The notes beneath the pieces are model-generated. The model was not told the DNA's origin, did no database searches, and saw only the letters and a program-made list of their open reading frames with translations. Shown here one piece after another: positions 23,476-31,745 of a stretch of DNA of 32,091 nucleotides. A program made the translations under genes and the position numbers. The stretch is taken from the NCBI GenBank assembly GCA_021413675.1, contig JAIOQA010000331.1:1-32091 (forward strand), in the 5' to 3' direction. How positions within the stretch are numbered: the first letter of the stretch is position 1; the number at the start of each line of letters is the position of its first letter. The stretch comes from Deltaproteobacteria bacterium (GTDB lineage Bacteria; Myxococcota_A; Polyangia; Haliangiales; Haliangiaceae).

Positions 23476-24387
23476 TCAATCCGTGACGTCGGGCTCGACG
23501 AAGGTCCACTTGACCTCGGGGTGCTGGGCCTCGATCCGGGCCTCGAGGTCGTTGATGACCTTGCAGAGCTCGCCGCCAGTCGTGAGGCCGGACTTGAACT
23601 TCAGCTTGAGCGCGACCACGACCTCGCCCGGGCCCTGCTGGATCGACATCATGCGCAGCAAGCGCTCGACGTTCGGGTCGGCCGCGACGATCTCGCGCAC
23701 GCTCTTCTCGGTGACCGGGTCCGCGGCCTCGCCCAGGAGCAGCGACTTGATCTCCTTGGCCAGGAACAGCGCCACGCCGACCAGCACGACGCCGATCGCG
23801 AGCGAGCCGACCGCGTCCCAGCGGCCGTCGCCGGTCTCCTTGGCCATGAGCACGGCGCCCATCGCGAGCGCCAGGCCGAGCACCGCCGCGGCGTTCTCGC
23901 CGAAGATCACGACCAGGTCCGAGTCCTTGGTCTCGCGCAGGTACTGGAAGAACGGGATCGCGCCGCGCCGCTTGTTCAGCTCGACGATGTTCGACCAGCA
24001 CGACCAGCCCTCGAGCGCGATCGACAGGGCGAGGATGATCACCGCGACGAGGATCGGGCCCACCGGCTCGGGCTCGCGGAACTTGTGGATGCCCTCGTAG
24101 ATCGAGAACACACCGCCGCCGGTGAAGAGCAGGAGCGCGACCATGAACGACCAGAAGTACAGGTCGCGGCCGTAGCCCAGCGGGTGCTGCGCGTCGGCCG
24201 GCTTGCGCGCCTTGTGCACGCCCATGAGCAGGAGCAGCTGGTTGCCGCAGTCGGCGAACGAGTGCAGCGACTCGGCGAGCATCGCGCCCGAGCCGGTGAT
24301 GACCGCGGCGACAGTCTTGGCGGCGGCGATCGCGGCGTTGACCGCGAGCGACTGGATGATGTGGCCGGTGGGGTTCTCACTAGACAT
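23476..24387 (-). CDS. Cation diffusion facilitator, SLC30A9/ZnT9-like
   Basis: 303 residues with six predicted helices and a cytosolic C-terminal domain (about 225-303). The helix II metal site is seen in ESLHSFADCGNQLLLLMG (HxxxD), and the loop KARKPADAQHPLGYGRDLYFWSF is typical of the family. Helix V has FGENAAAVLGLALAMG, resembling the EDxAAVLG form of the mitochondrial SLC30A9 subgroup rather than the HxxxD of ZitB/FieF. This subgroup may couple metal export to proton or another gradient differently; the metal (Zn, Mn, Co or Fe) is not known. ATG 24387 has GGAG 7 nt upstream. The gene is 11 bp after the isochorismatase-like gene and probably co-transcribed with it. Confidence 0.9.
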   Translation of the reverse strand: MSSENPTGHIIQSLAVNAAIAAAKTVAAVITGSGAMLAESLHSFADCGNQLLLLMGVHKARKPADAQHPLGYGRDLYFWSFMVALLLFTGGGVFSIYEGIHKFREPEPVGPILVAVIILALSIALEGWSCWSNIVELNKRRGAIPFFQYLRETKDSDLVVIFGENAAAVLGLALAMGAVLMAKETGDGRWDAVGSLAIGVVLVGVALFLAKEIKSLLLGEAADPVTEKSVREIVAADPNVERLLRMMSIQQGPGEVVVALKLKFKSGLTTGGELCKVINDLEARIEAQHPEVKWTFVEPDVTD

Positions 24388-24398
24388 CGAGGACTCCG

Positions 24399-24965
24399 CT
24401 ACTTGATCAGCTTCGACAGGGCCTTGAACGCATCGGTGCCGGCGCGTCCGAGCAGATCGAACAGCGCGACCTCGGTCGACGACAGGTGCGCGCCGGCGGC
24501 GGCGGAGAGGCCGGTGCCGATGCGCCAGTTGGCCTTTGTCCGCGACGACACCGCGTCGGTGAGGACGTGGACGTGCGCCGCCTTGCCGCGCAGATCGCGG
24601 ACCGACTGCCACACGCACACGTGGGCCTCCATGCCGGCGACCAGCCACTGATCGCGGCGCAGGGCCGGCCACAGCGCCGCGAACGCGTCGGTGCTGCAGG
24701 CGCTGAACGCCAGCTTGTCGAAGCGGTGCACGACCGGCGCGGCGGCGAGCGCCTCCTCGATCGGCGCGACCGTCGGGCCCAGGCCCTTCGGGTACTGCTC
24801 GGTGACGACGATCGGCATGTCGAGGCGCGCCGCGGCGGCGATCGCGATCCGGGTGTTGGCGATCACGCGCTCGGCGATCGCCGGCGGCATCGCGGGTACG
24901 AGCCGCTCCTGGAGATCGATCACGAGCAGCGCGGCGCGGCGCGGCGAGAGCGCGAGGTCGTCCAT
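24399..24965 (-). CDS. Isochorismatase-family (cysteine hydrolase) protein
   Basis: 188 residues. The triad of the family is visible: Asp17 in ALLVIDLQERLVP, Lys in FDKLAFSAC, and Cys in GMEAHVCVWQS, which also carries the non-proline cis peptide after Gly-Met-Glu. VVTEQYPKGLGPT and the late LSSTEVALFDLLGRAGTDAFKALS segment resemble YcaC-like and ISOC1/2-like hydrolases rather than nicotinamidase or true isochorismatase. The substrate is unknown. It is the first gene of a two-gene unit with the CDF transporter and is divergent from the 325-aa lipoprotein gene. TAACGT lies 10 nt before the ATG and there is no Shine-Dalgarno site. Confidence 0.88.
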   Translation of the reverse strand: MDDLALSPRRAALLVIDLQERLVPAMPPAIAERVIANTRIAIAAAARLDMPIVVTEQYPKGLGPTVAPIEEALAAAPVVHRFDKLAFSACSTDAFAALWPALRRDQWLVAGMEAHVCVWQSVRDLRGKAAHVHVLTDAVSSRTKANWRIGTGLSAAAGAHLSSTEVALFDLLGRAGTDAFKALSKLIK

Positions 24966-24975
24966 CGGGCCGCCG

Positions 24976-24981
24976 ACGTTA
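24976..24981 (-). promoter_or_regulatory. -10-like box for the isochorismatase-family gene
   Basis: TAACGT followed by CG on the minus strand, 10 nt before the ATG at 24965. Predicted leader about 4 nt. It shares the 84-bp divergent region with the box at 25038-25043. Confidence 0.42.
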
Positions 24982-25037
24982 CCCGAGCGCTCCCCCACGC
25001 GGAAGCGCCGGTGGCCGCGGCGCGGTGGCCGAACGCG

Positions 25038-25043
25038 TATCAT
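25038..25043 (+). promoter_or_regulatory. -10-like box for the 325-aa lipoprotein
   Basis: TATCAT followed by CG, exactly 6 nt before the ATG at 25050; +1 would fall on the A of the start codon. Closest of the set to the sigma-70 consensus TATAAT. Confidence 0.6.
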
Positions 25044-25049
25044 CGCTGG

Positions 25050-26027
25050 ATGCGCCTGGTCCTCGGCTCGCTCCTGGTCCTGAGTGTGATGGCGTGCGCG
25101 CGGGCCGAACCCGAGGCGACGCGCGATCCCGCGCCCCTGCCCGGCAAGCGTCCCCCGCCGCCGCGCCCACAGCCCGCCTGCGCCACGCCCGTCGGCGACG
25201 GCTCGACCGTCGACGACGCGCACATCACCGGGGACACGGTGACGCTCTGCCACGGCGCCGACGCCGGGCGCGCGTGCTGGTCGGTCGATCTCGCCAGCGG
25301 CGCGTACACCCCGCGCAAGAACGTCGCTTCCGGTGGCCCCGTGCCGGTGGTGCCGCCGACCGCGTCGGTCAACGACGACGGCACGGTCAAGCTGTGCGCC
25401 TCTCCGGATCCGACCTCGTGCACGATCTTCACGCCGAAGCGCAAGGCCGACATCAATGGCGGCGCCAGCGTCTCCGCCGATCTCTCGACGGTCGCGGTCG
25501 GCAACGCGAGCCAGACCTCGATCGACATCTACGACGTCGCGACCGGCAAGAAGCGCGTGACGATCAAGTCGTGGAAGACCGAGATGGGCAACCCGGCGCC
25601 GCTCGACGCGCCGACCTTCGCCGGCGATCGCCTGATCATGTGGGCCCACGCCTCGCCGGTGTCGTCGGCGGCGCGCATCTACACGCTCAAGGGCAAGCGG
25701 CTGGCCAGCGTCGGCGACAAGAACTTCACGCTCAACCCCGACGGCGCGTACCACCTCGACGGCACGCAGTGGGCCTTCAAGCAGCTCGACGGCCCGACGC
25801 TGATCGTCGTCGACGTGAAGACCGGCAAGCAGGTGAAGCGCTACGATCTGCGGCCGCTCTCGCAGCTGCCGAAGTCGCCCGACAACTACGAGCTGTTCGA
25901 GCTCGGCGCGCTCGGCCTGCGCGGCAACGACATCGTCTACGTCACCGCCTCGGGCATCCCGGTGGTCGGCCTGCTCGATCGCAAGACCGGCGCGATCAAG
26001 GCGTTCCCCGCGCCGCGCTGTCCGTGA
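25050..26027 (+). CDS. Putative lipoprotein with beta-propeller-like repeats, 325 aa
   Basis: A signal peptide ends at LSVMAC (Cys16), followed by a Pro-rich linker (about 18-45). The mature part alternates short beta strands with turns such as DDGTVKLC, STVAVGNASQTSIDIYDVATGKKRVTIK, SAARIYTLKGKRLASVGDKNF and PTLIVVDVKTGKQVKRYDL. The recurring VYDxxTGK-like phrases resemble blades of WD40/PQQ-like propellers, which bind proteins rather than catalyse. Five or six Cys lie in the first third. No named family is recognised. ATG 25050 is fixed by the signal peptide and the TATCAT box 6 nt upstream. The upstream open frame overlaps the divergent hydrolase gene and is not coding. Confidence 0.8.
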   Translation: MRLVLGSLLVLSVMACARAEPEATRDPAPLPGKRPPPPRPQPACATPVGDGSTVDDAHITGDTVTLCHGADAGRACWSVDLASGAYTPRKNVASGGPVPVVPPTASVNDDGTVKLCASPDPTSCTIFTPKRKADINGGASVSADLSTVAVGNASQTSIDIYDVATGKKRVTIKSWKTEMGNPAPLDAPTFAGDRLIMWAHASPVSSAARIYTLKGKRLASVGDKNFTLNPDGAYHLDGTQWAFKQLDGPTLIVVDVKTGKQVKRYDLRPLSQLPKSPDNYELFELGALGLRGNDIVYVTASGIPVVGLLDRKTGAIKAFPAPRCP

Positions 26028-26106
26028 CCGATCGTTCGTAGCGACGCGTACGCGCCGCCGGACGTGTAGGTCGCCGAGGCAGATGGCGGCACACCCGGAC
26101 CGTCGA

Positions 26107-26130
26107 CGAATCGCGATCGATGGCGATTCG
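26107..26130. promoter_or_regulatory. Perfect inverted repeat upstream of the M23 peptidase gene
   Basis: CGAATCGC (26107-26114) and GCGATTCG (26123-26130) are perfect 8-bp inverted copies separated by 8 bp. The site lies 7 bp before the TAGCAT box at 26138, where a bound dimeric protein would cover the -35 region. As it is upstream of the predicted start of transcription, it is more likely an operator than an mRNA hairpin. Confidence 0.4.
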
Positions 26131-26137
26131 CGAGTGC

Positions 26138-26143
26138 TAGCAT
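26138..26143 (+). promoter_or_regulatory. -10-like box for the M23 peptidase gene
   Basis: TAGCAT followed by CG, 8 nt before the ATG at 26152. Predicted leader about 2 nt, with no Shine-Dalgarno sequence. Confidence 0.48.
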
Positions 26144-26151
26144 CGACCCCG

Positions 26152-27159
26152 ATGCTGGGGCTTCCATCCTGTCCGCGGTGCCGCGGTCCGGTCTCGCTGC
26201 ACGCGGGGCGCCCGAAGATCACCGCGGGCGGCGTGATCGAGCTGTGGTGTGCGACCTGCTTCGACCTGGGGCCGCTGATCGAGGCGCCGATCGAGGCCGC
26301 GCCGGTCGCGATCGCGGTCGCGATCTCGGCGCCGGCAAAGCTCCCGCAGCGACGGCGCTGGCCACTGGTCGCAGGCTCCGCGGCCGGTGCGCTCGCGATC
26401 GCGCTGGCCCTCGGCGCGCGCGGCGGTGCGGCGGAGACCGCGATCGTCGACGAGACGATCGCGATCGACGAGCCGGTCGACGACGAGGTCGCCCCCGCGA
26501 TCGCGATCTCGCACGAGGATCCCGCGCCGGTGCGACCCGCGCACGTGATGGAGGTCGACGACGACACGCTCGCGCGCTGGCCGGTGCCCGCCGACGACGA
26601 CGGCACGCCGCTCGACGAGGTCTACACCTCGCTCGCCGACTGGACCCATCCGGTCGTCGATAGCCCCGAGCCGGCACCGGCGCAGGCGTCGCGCTGGTTC
26701 GGCGCGGCGCGCGTGGGCCTGGTGCCGCGCCCGGAGTGCGGCCTCGGCCACTGCGGCGTCGATCTCGATGGCCCGCGCGGCCGGCCGGTGGTCGCGGTCG
26801 CGTCCGCGATCGTCGTGCGCATCGAGCGCAGCGAGCTCGGCCGCGACAAGCGCAGCGGCCGCTACGTGCGGCTGCAGCACGAGGACGGCACGCTGACCTC
26901 GTACATGCACCTCGACGAGATCGCGGACGGGCTCGAGGTCGGCGACCGCGTGGTCGGGGGCCAGGAGATCGGCCTGCTCGGCGCGACCGCGGTCTACAAG
27001 GCCGCGCCCCACCTGCACTTCGATCTCGCGATCCCGAACCAGCGCGGCGAGCGCGGCGACACCTCGGACGTCCACTACGTCGATCCGATGCCATTCCTGG
27101 CGCGCGCGACGGTCGTCACCGCGCCGGATCGCCGCCGCCCGCAGAAGGCGAACTGGTAG
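26152..27159 (+). CDS. M23 metallopeptidase with N-terminal zinc ribbon and one membrane helix
   Basis: 335 residues. A short zinc-ribbon-like part has CPRC at 7-10 and CATC at 33-36. A single helix at about 70-90 follows a basic stretch (QRRRW), which puts the ribbon in the cytosol and the rest in the periplasm. An acidic linker (about 95-180) leads to the LytM/M23 domain: HCGVDL with His200 and Asp204, YMHL with His253, and HLHFDL with His287 and His289. All zinc and catalytic positions look intact, so it should cut peptidoglycan peptide cross-links. The ribbon-helix-peptidase order is unusual. ATG 26152 is chosen over 26083 because the ribbon starts there and a -10-like box and inverted repeat lie upstream. 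Confidence 0.85.
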   Translation: MLGLPSCPRCRGPVSLHAGRPKITAGGVIELWCATCFDLGPLIEAPIEAAPVAIAVAISAPAKLPQRRRWPLVAGSAAGALAIALALGARGGAAETAIVDETIAIDEPVDDEVAPAIAISHEDPAPVRPAHVMEVDDDTLARWPVPADDDGTPLDEVYTSLADWTHPVVDSPEPAPAQASRWFGAARVGLVPRPECGLGHCGVDLDGPRGRPVVAVASAIVVRIERSELGRDKRSGRYVRLQHEDGTLTSYMHLDEIADGLEVGDRVVGGQEIGLLGATAVYKAAPHLHFDLAIPNQRGERGDTSDVHYVDPMPFLARATVVTAPDRRRPQKANW

Positions 27160-27198
27160 CGCGCGCGGAGGCTGTACGCCGCGTGCGCGCGCCCGGCC

Positions 27199-30012
27199 CT
27201 ACCCCAGCTGCGCCAGCGCCTCGACGAGGCGGGCCTTGCGGGCCTCCTCCTCGGCCTTGCGGGTGCGCTGCTCGAGGACGACGTCGGCCGGCGCGCGCGC
27301 CATGAACTTCTCGTCGGCGAGCTTGCGCTCGTAGTAGGCGATCTCCTTCTCGGCCTTCGCGATCTCCTTGCCGATGCGGGTCTTCTCCGCCGCGACATCG
27401 ATCAGGCCCGACAGCGGCATGACGATCTCGACATCGGCGCCGATGACCGCCTTGGCCGACTGCGCCGCGGTCGACGTGCCGGCGCCGCCGAGCGTGAGCG
27501 TGACCTTCGCGCCGTTCTCGACGATGTCGCGGTGACGCTCGAGGATCGCGCGGGTCGCCTCGGGCGCGTGGATCTCGACCGGCACGCTCCACGACGGCGG
27601 CACGTTGTAGGTGCCGCGCAGCATGCGCACGCCGACGGTGATCTCCTGGAGCAGCGCCATCTTCTGCTCGGCGTCGGCGTCGAGCCGCACGTCCTCGACG
27701 CGCGGGTAGACCGTCACCATCAGCGACGCGGGCAGCGCCTGCGGCTTGGGCAGCTTCTGCCAGATCTCCTCGGTGACGTACGGCGCGAACGGGTGCAGGA
27801 GCCGCAGCGTGGTCTCGAGGCAGGTCGCGAGCACGCCCTGGGCCGCGTGGCGGCGCGGCTCGCGCGACGGATCGGGATCCGCGTTGTTCACGTACAGGCT
27901 CGGCTTGGCCATCTCGATGTACCAGTCGCAGAGCTCGTGCCAGACGAACTGGTAGATCGCGTTGGCGGCGTCGGCGAAGCGGAAGCCCTCGAGCGCCTGA
28001 TCGACCTCGCCGCTCACCCGCTGCAGGCGCGACAGGATCCAGCGCTCGGGTAGACCGAAGAGCTCGGCGGTGCCGGCCTTGCTGTTCGCGAGCTGCTGCT
28101 CGAAGCGATCCGGATCGTAGCCGTCGAGGTTCATCAGCGCGAACCGCGACGCGTTCCACAGCTTGTTGATGAAGTTGCGGTAGCCCTCGACGCGATCCAC
28201 CGAGAGCCGGATGTAGCGGCCGGAGGTGTTGAGCGCGGCGAGCGTGAAGCGCAGGGCATCCGCGCCCATCGCCGGGATGCCCTTGGCGAACAGCTTGCGC
28301 GCGGTCTTCTGCGCCGCCTCGCGCTTCTTGGGATCCGGGATGTCGGTGTCCATCCGCTCGAGGATCTGGTCGAGCGTCGCGCCGTGGACCACGTCGAGCG
28401 GATCGACGACGTTGCCCTTGGTCTTCGACATCTTCTCACCGTTCTCATCGGTGACGATCGACGTCAGGTAGACGGTGCGAAACGGCACCTTCCCCATGAA
28501 GTGGATGCCCATCATCATCATGCGGGCGACCCAGAAGAAGATGATGTCGGGCCCGGTGACGAGGACGTTGTTCGGGTAGAAGGTCGTCAGCTCGCGGGTC
28601 TTGTCGGGCCAGCCGAGCGTCGAGAACGGCCACAAGGCCGACGAGAACCAGGTGTCGAGGATGTCCTCGTCCTGGCGCAGCGCCCCGCCGCACTTGGGAC
28701 ACGCGGTCGGATCCTGGCGCGCGACCACGACCTCCTCGCACGGATCGCAGTACCAGGCCGGGATGCGGTGGCCCCACCAGAGCTGGCGCGAGATGCACCA
28801 GTCCTTGATGTTGGTCATCCAGTGCATGTAGGTCTTGGTCTGGGCCTCGGGGACGAACTTGGTGCGGCCCTTCTCGACCGCCTCGATCGCCGGCCCGGCG
28901 AGCTGCTGGGCGTTGACGAACCACTGCACCATCAGCATCGGCTCGATCACCGCGCCCGAGCGCTGGCTGCGGCCGCGCGGCACCTTGTGCGGCTTGACCG
29001 CGCCGAGCAGGCCCTGGGCCTCGAGGTCGGCGACGACCTGCTTGCGGGCCTCGTCGACGGTGAGGCCGACGTAGGCCGCGGGCGCGGGAGCCTGGATCCG
29101 GCCCTTGAGATCGATCACCTGCAGGATCTCGAGGCCGCAGCGCTTGGAGCACTCGTAGTCGTTGGGGTCGTGCGCCGGCGTGACCTTGACCGCGCCCGAG
29201 CCGAAGTCCTTCTCGACGAACGTGTCGCCGACGATCGGGATCGTGCGATCGGTGAGCGGCAGGCGCACGCGCTTGCCGATCAGGTGGATGTAGCGCGCGT
29301 CCTCCGGGTGGACCGCCACGCCAGTGTCGCCGAGCATCGTCTCGGGCCGCGTGGTCGCGACCGTGAGGAACTCGTCGGTGCCCTCGATCGGATAGCGCAG
29401 CTCCCAGAGCGAGCCATCCTCCTCGACAGTGTCGACCTCGAGGTCGGAGACCACGGTCTCCGAGATCGGGTCCCAGTTGATCATCTTCTTGCCGCGATAG
29501 ATGAGCTGCTGCTCGTACAGGCGCACGAACGCCTCGCGCACCGCGCGGTTCGAGCCCTCGTCCATCGTGAAGCGCTCGCGCTGCCAGTCGAGCGAGAAGC
29601 CCATCAGCTTCTCCTGCTCGCTGATGCGGCTGCCCGAGCGCTCCTTCCAGATCCACGCGCGACGCAGGAACTCGTCGCGGCCGAGGTCGAAGCGGGTCTT
29701 GCGCTCGCGGGTCTGCAGATCCTTCTCGAGCAGCGTGTGGACCGCGATCGACGCGTGGTCGGTGCCCGGCATCCACATCGCGTTCGAGCCCTGCATGCGG
29801 CGCCAGCGGATCAGGATGTCCTGGAGCGTCGAGCCGAGCGCGTGACCCATGTGCAGCGAGCCGGTGACGTTCGGCGGCGGCAGGGTGATCGAGTACGGGA
29901 CCGTCGGCGTGGTCTCGTCGGCGTGGAAGTAACCGTTGGTCAGCCAGAAGCGGAGCCAGCGCGGCTCCACCTCGGACGGATCGTACTGCTTGCTGAGAGC
30001 GGACGAGGACAT
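27199..30012 (-). CDS. valS: Valyl-tRNA synthetase
   Basis: 937 residues, normal for bacterial ValRS. The HIGH motif is HMGH at 54-57 within PPPNVTGSLHMGHALG, and the KMSKS motif is KMSKT from residue 527. The CP1 editing domain (about 190-340) has ATTRPETMLGDTGVAVHPED and TPAHDPNDYE, as expected for hydrolysis of mischarged Thr-tRNA. A zinc-ribbon-like CDPC...CPKCGG lies near 440-465. The C-terminal coiled coil (about 875-937, IGKEIAKAEKEIAYYERKL) is present. ATG 30012 starts the conserved N-terminus; the frame is open far upstream but overlaps the sigma factor gene. TAGCGT lies 10 nt upstream and there is no Shine-Dalgarno site. No T-box or other leader is possible in the 59-bp gap. Confidence 0.97.
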   Translation of the reverse strand: MSSSALSKQYDPSEVEPRWLRFWLTNGYFHADETTPTVPYSITLPPPNVTGSLHMGHALGSTLQDILIRWRRMQGSNAMWMPGTDHASIAVHTLLEKDLQTRERKTRFDLGRDEFLRRAWIWKERSGSRISEQEKLMGFSLDWQRERFTMDEGSNRAVREAFVRLYEQQLIYRGKKMINWDPISETVVSDLEVDTVEEDGSLWELRYPIEGTDEFLTVATTRPETMLGDTGVAVHPEDARYIHLIGKRVRLPLTDRTIPIVGDTFVEKDFGSGAVKVTPAHDPNDYECSKRCGLEILQVIDLKGRIQAPAPAAYVGLTVDEARKQVVADLEAQGLLGAVKPHKVPRGRSQRSGAVIEPMLMVQWFVNAQQLAGPAIEAVEKGRTKFVPEAQTKTYMHWMTNIKDWCISRQLWWGHRIPAWYCDPCEEVVVARQDPTACPKCGGALRQDEDILDTWFSSALWPFSTLGWPDKTRELTTFYPNNVLVTGPDIIFFWVARMMMMGIHFMGKVPFRTVYLTSIVTDENGEKMSKTKGNVVDPLDVVHGATLDQILERMDTDIPDPKKREAAQKTARKLFAKGIPAMGADALRFTLAALNTSGRYIRLSVDRVEGYRNFINKLWNASRFALMNLDGYDPDRFEQQLANSKAGTAELFGLPERWILSRLQRVSGEVDQALEGFRFADAANAIYQFVWHELCDWYIEMAKPSLYVNNADPDPSREPRRHAAQGVLATCLETTLRLLHPFAPYVTEEIWQKLPKPQALPASLMVTVYPRVEDVRLDADAEQKMALLQEITVGVRMLRGTYNVPPSWSVPVEIHAPEATRAILERHRDIVENGAKVTLTLGGAGTSTAAQSAKAVIGADVEIVMPLSGLIDVAAEKTRIGKEIAKAEKEIAYYERKLADEKFMARAPADVVLEQRTRKAEEEARKARLVEALAQLG

Positions 30013-30022
30013 GGCGGGCCGG

Positions 30023-30028
30023 ACGCTA
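30023..30028 (-). promoter_or_regulatory. -10-like box for valS
   Basis: TAGCGT followed by CC on the minus strand, 10 nt before the ATG at 30012, giving a predicted leader of about 4 nt. It is the weakest match to TATAAT in the set but keeps the invariant TA, T and CS. Confidence 0.4.
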
Positions 30029-30071
30029 CCACGCCGCGCGGCGCCGGCGATCGGGCGCGATCGCGCTGGCG

Positions 30072-31289
30072 TCAGGTCCCGAGATCCGCGAGGCGGCGCG
30101 CGAGGTGGGCGCGCTCGGCGGCGTTGTCGGTGCGGGCGAGGGCCGCCTCGTAGGCGCGGGCGGCCTCGGCGAGACGGCCGAGGCGGCGCAGGAGATCCGC
30201 CCGGATGGCGTGGAACAGGTGGAGGCCGTCGAGCGCGAGCGCATCGACCAGCGCGAGCGCCGGTCCGGGGCCGGCGACCTCCGCGACCGCGACCGCGCGG
30301 TGCAGCGCGACCACCGGGCTGGGGGCGTGAGCGAGCAGCTGATCGTAGAGCGCGACGATCTGTCGCCAGTCGGTGGCCGCGGCGGTGGGCGCATCGGCGT
30401 GGACCGCCTGGATCGCGGCCTGAATCTGGTACGGACCGGGCTGGCCGATCGCCAGGCAGCGGCGGACCAGCCCGTGGCCCTCCGCGATCGCGGCGCGGTC
30501 CCAGCGCGCGCGGTCCTGGGCGGCGAGCGGCACCAGCTCGCCGTCGGCGGTGCGGGCGTCGCGGCGGGCATCGATGAGCTGCATGAGCGCGAACAGGCCG
30601 AGGACCTCGGGATCGTCGGGCACGAGCTCCATCAGCAACCGCCCGAGGCGCAGCGCCTCGGCGCACAGGCCATGGCGGATGAGCTGATCGCCGGCGGTCG
30701 CGGTGTAGCCCTCGTTGAAGATGAGGTAGACGGCGGCGCAGACCGCGCGGACCCGCGCGGGAAGGTCCTCGCGGGCGGGCACGCGGTACGGGATCTTCGC
30801 GTCGCGGATCTTGGCCTTCGCGCGGACCAGGCGCTGCGCCATCGTCGGCTCGGGCACCAGGAACGCGCGCGCGATCTCGTCGGTGGTGAGGCCGCCGAGC
30901 AGGCGCAGCGTGAGCGCGACCTGCGCCGCCGGCGCGAGCGCGGGGTGGCAGCAGGTGAACATGAGGCGGAGGCGATCGTCGGACACGGGCGAGTCGTCGA
31001 TGTCGGCGTCGTCGGGCGCGGCCAGCGCCGCGGCCAGCGAGTGGCGCTCGTCGCGGGTCGCCTCGCGACGCAGGCGATCGATCGCGCGGTTGCGCGCGGT
31101 GGTGATGATCCAGCCCGCGGGACTGGGCGGCGCGCCGTCGATCGGCCAGCGCTCGAGCGCCTGCACGAACGCGTCGTGGACGCACTCCTCGGCGAGATCG
31201 ATGCTGCCGAAGCGGCGCACGAGCACCGCGACCGCGCGGCCGTGGTGCTCGCGGAACGCGGCGGCGATCACCGGATCAGGACGGTCCAT
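30072..31289 (-). CDS. ECF sigma factor of the ECF42 type
   Basis: 405 residues, far longer than a typical ECF sigma (about 180). Region 2 lies near 8-75 ([43 protein letters not shown]) and region 4 near 105-170 ([35 protein letters not shown]). [15 protein letters not shown] between them is a signature of the ECF42 group. The C-terminal 230 residues are helical and TPR-like ([40 protein letters not shown]) and are thought to take the place of an anti-sigma in controlling activity. ECF42 sigma genes typically sit beside YCII/DGPF-domain genes, as here: the start overlaps the YCII gene by 14 bp. No anti-sigma gene is seen. Confidence 0.93.
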   Translation of the reverse strand: MDRPDPVIAAAFREHHGRAVAVLVRRFGSIDLAEECVHDAFVQALERWPIDGAPPSPAGWIITTARNRAIDRLRREATRDERHSLAAALAAPDDADIDDSPVSDDRLRLMFTCCHPALAPAAQVALTLRLLGGLTTDEIARAFLVPEPTMAQRLVRAKAKIRDAKIPYRVPAREDLPARVRAVCAAVYLIFNEGYTATAGDQLIRHGLCAEALRLGRLLMELVPDDPEVLGLFALMQLIDARRDARTADGELVPLAAQDRARWDRAAIAEGHGLVRRCLAIGQPGPYQIQAAIQAVHADAPTAAATDWRQIVALYDQLLAHAPSPVVALHRAVAVAEVAGPGPALALVDALALDGLHLFHAIRADLLRRLGRLAEAARAYEAALARTDNAAERAHLARRLADLGT

Positions 31290-31626
31290 GGGCGATCGGG
31301 CGGACCTCGATCGGCAGCGTGATCGCGCGGGCGAGCCGCGTGGCCCACACCATGGCCGCGTCGAGATCCGGCGCGCGGATGATCACGAAGCCACCGACGT
31401 GCTCCTTGCCCTCGGTGTACGGGCCGTCGGTGAGCAGGGTCTCGCCGTCCTTGACCCGCACGACCGTGGCCGAGCTCGGCGGCGTGAGGCCGGCGTTGAA
31501 GACCCAGACGCCCGCGGCCTTGGCATCGGCGATCATCGCGGTGACGTCGGTCATGATCGGGCCGAGCCGCTCGGGCGGCGGCGGCGGCCCATCGGGCTGC
31601 TGGATGCTGAGCAGGTACTGCGTCAT
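31276..31626 (-). CDS. YCII/DGPF-domain protein, partner of the ECF42 sigma factor
   Basis: 116 residues from ATG 31626, which has GAGGAG 7 nt upstream; an in-frame start at 31653 is less likely because family members begin MxxYLL. The YCII-related fold is shown by [11 protein letters not shown] at the start and [26 protein letters not shown] (residues 67-92, in two parts DGPYTEGKE and GGFVII), the DGPF-type signature, followed by [13 protein letters not shown]. Such proteins are often targets and partners of ECF42 sigma factors; an enzymatic role like that of YciI is possible but unproven. It overlaps the sigma gene by 14 bp, so the pair is one transcription unit. Confidence 0.9.
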   Translation of the reverse strand: MTQYLLSIQQPDGPPPPPERLGPIMTDVTAMIADAKAAGVWVFNAGLTPPSSATVVRVKDGETLLTDGPYTEGKEHVGGFVIIRAPDLDAAMVWATRLARAITLPIEVRPIAHGPS

Positions 31627-31704
31627 GGCTGGCTCCTCGTCAGGTAGTCGCACGGCATCGTCGCCGTGTGCTCCCTGAACGAACAGCCTGCCGCGCGATC
31701 GACA

Positions 31705-31730
31705 GGGCGCGCGCGAAAAACGCGCGTCCC
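31705..31730 (-). terminator. GC-rich hairpin, possible terminator of the right-edge gene
   Basis: GGGCGCGCG (31705-31713) pairs with CGCGCGTCCC (31721-31730) as nine base pairs with one bulged T, around the loop CGAAAAA. It lies 16 nt after the stop of the minus-strand gene ending at 31746 and separates it from the YCII-sigma pair. There is no U-tract after the stem, so strength is uncertain. Confidence 0.35.
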
Positions 31731-31745
31731 CCGGTCGCGGACCGC

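Noticed and set aside
24486..25049. Upstream extension of the 325-aa lipoprotein frame
   Set aside because: It runs antisense through the isochorismatase-family gene; the signal peptide and -10-like box fix the start at 25050.
30105..31322. 405-codon plus-strand frame opposite the sigma factor
   Set aside because: High-GC shadow frame: rich in Arg, Gly and Ala with no family features, opposite a well-recognised gene of the same length.
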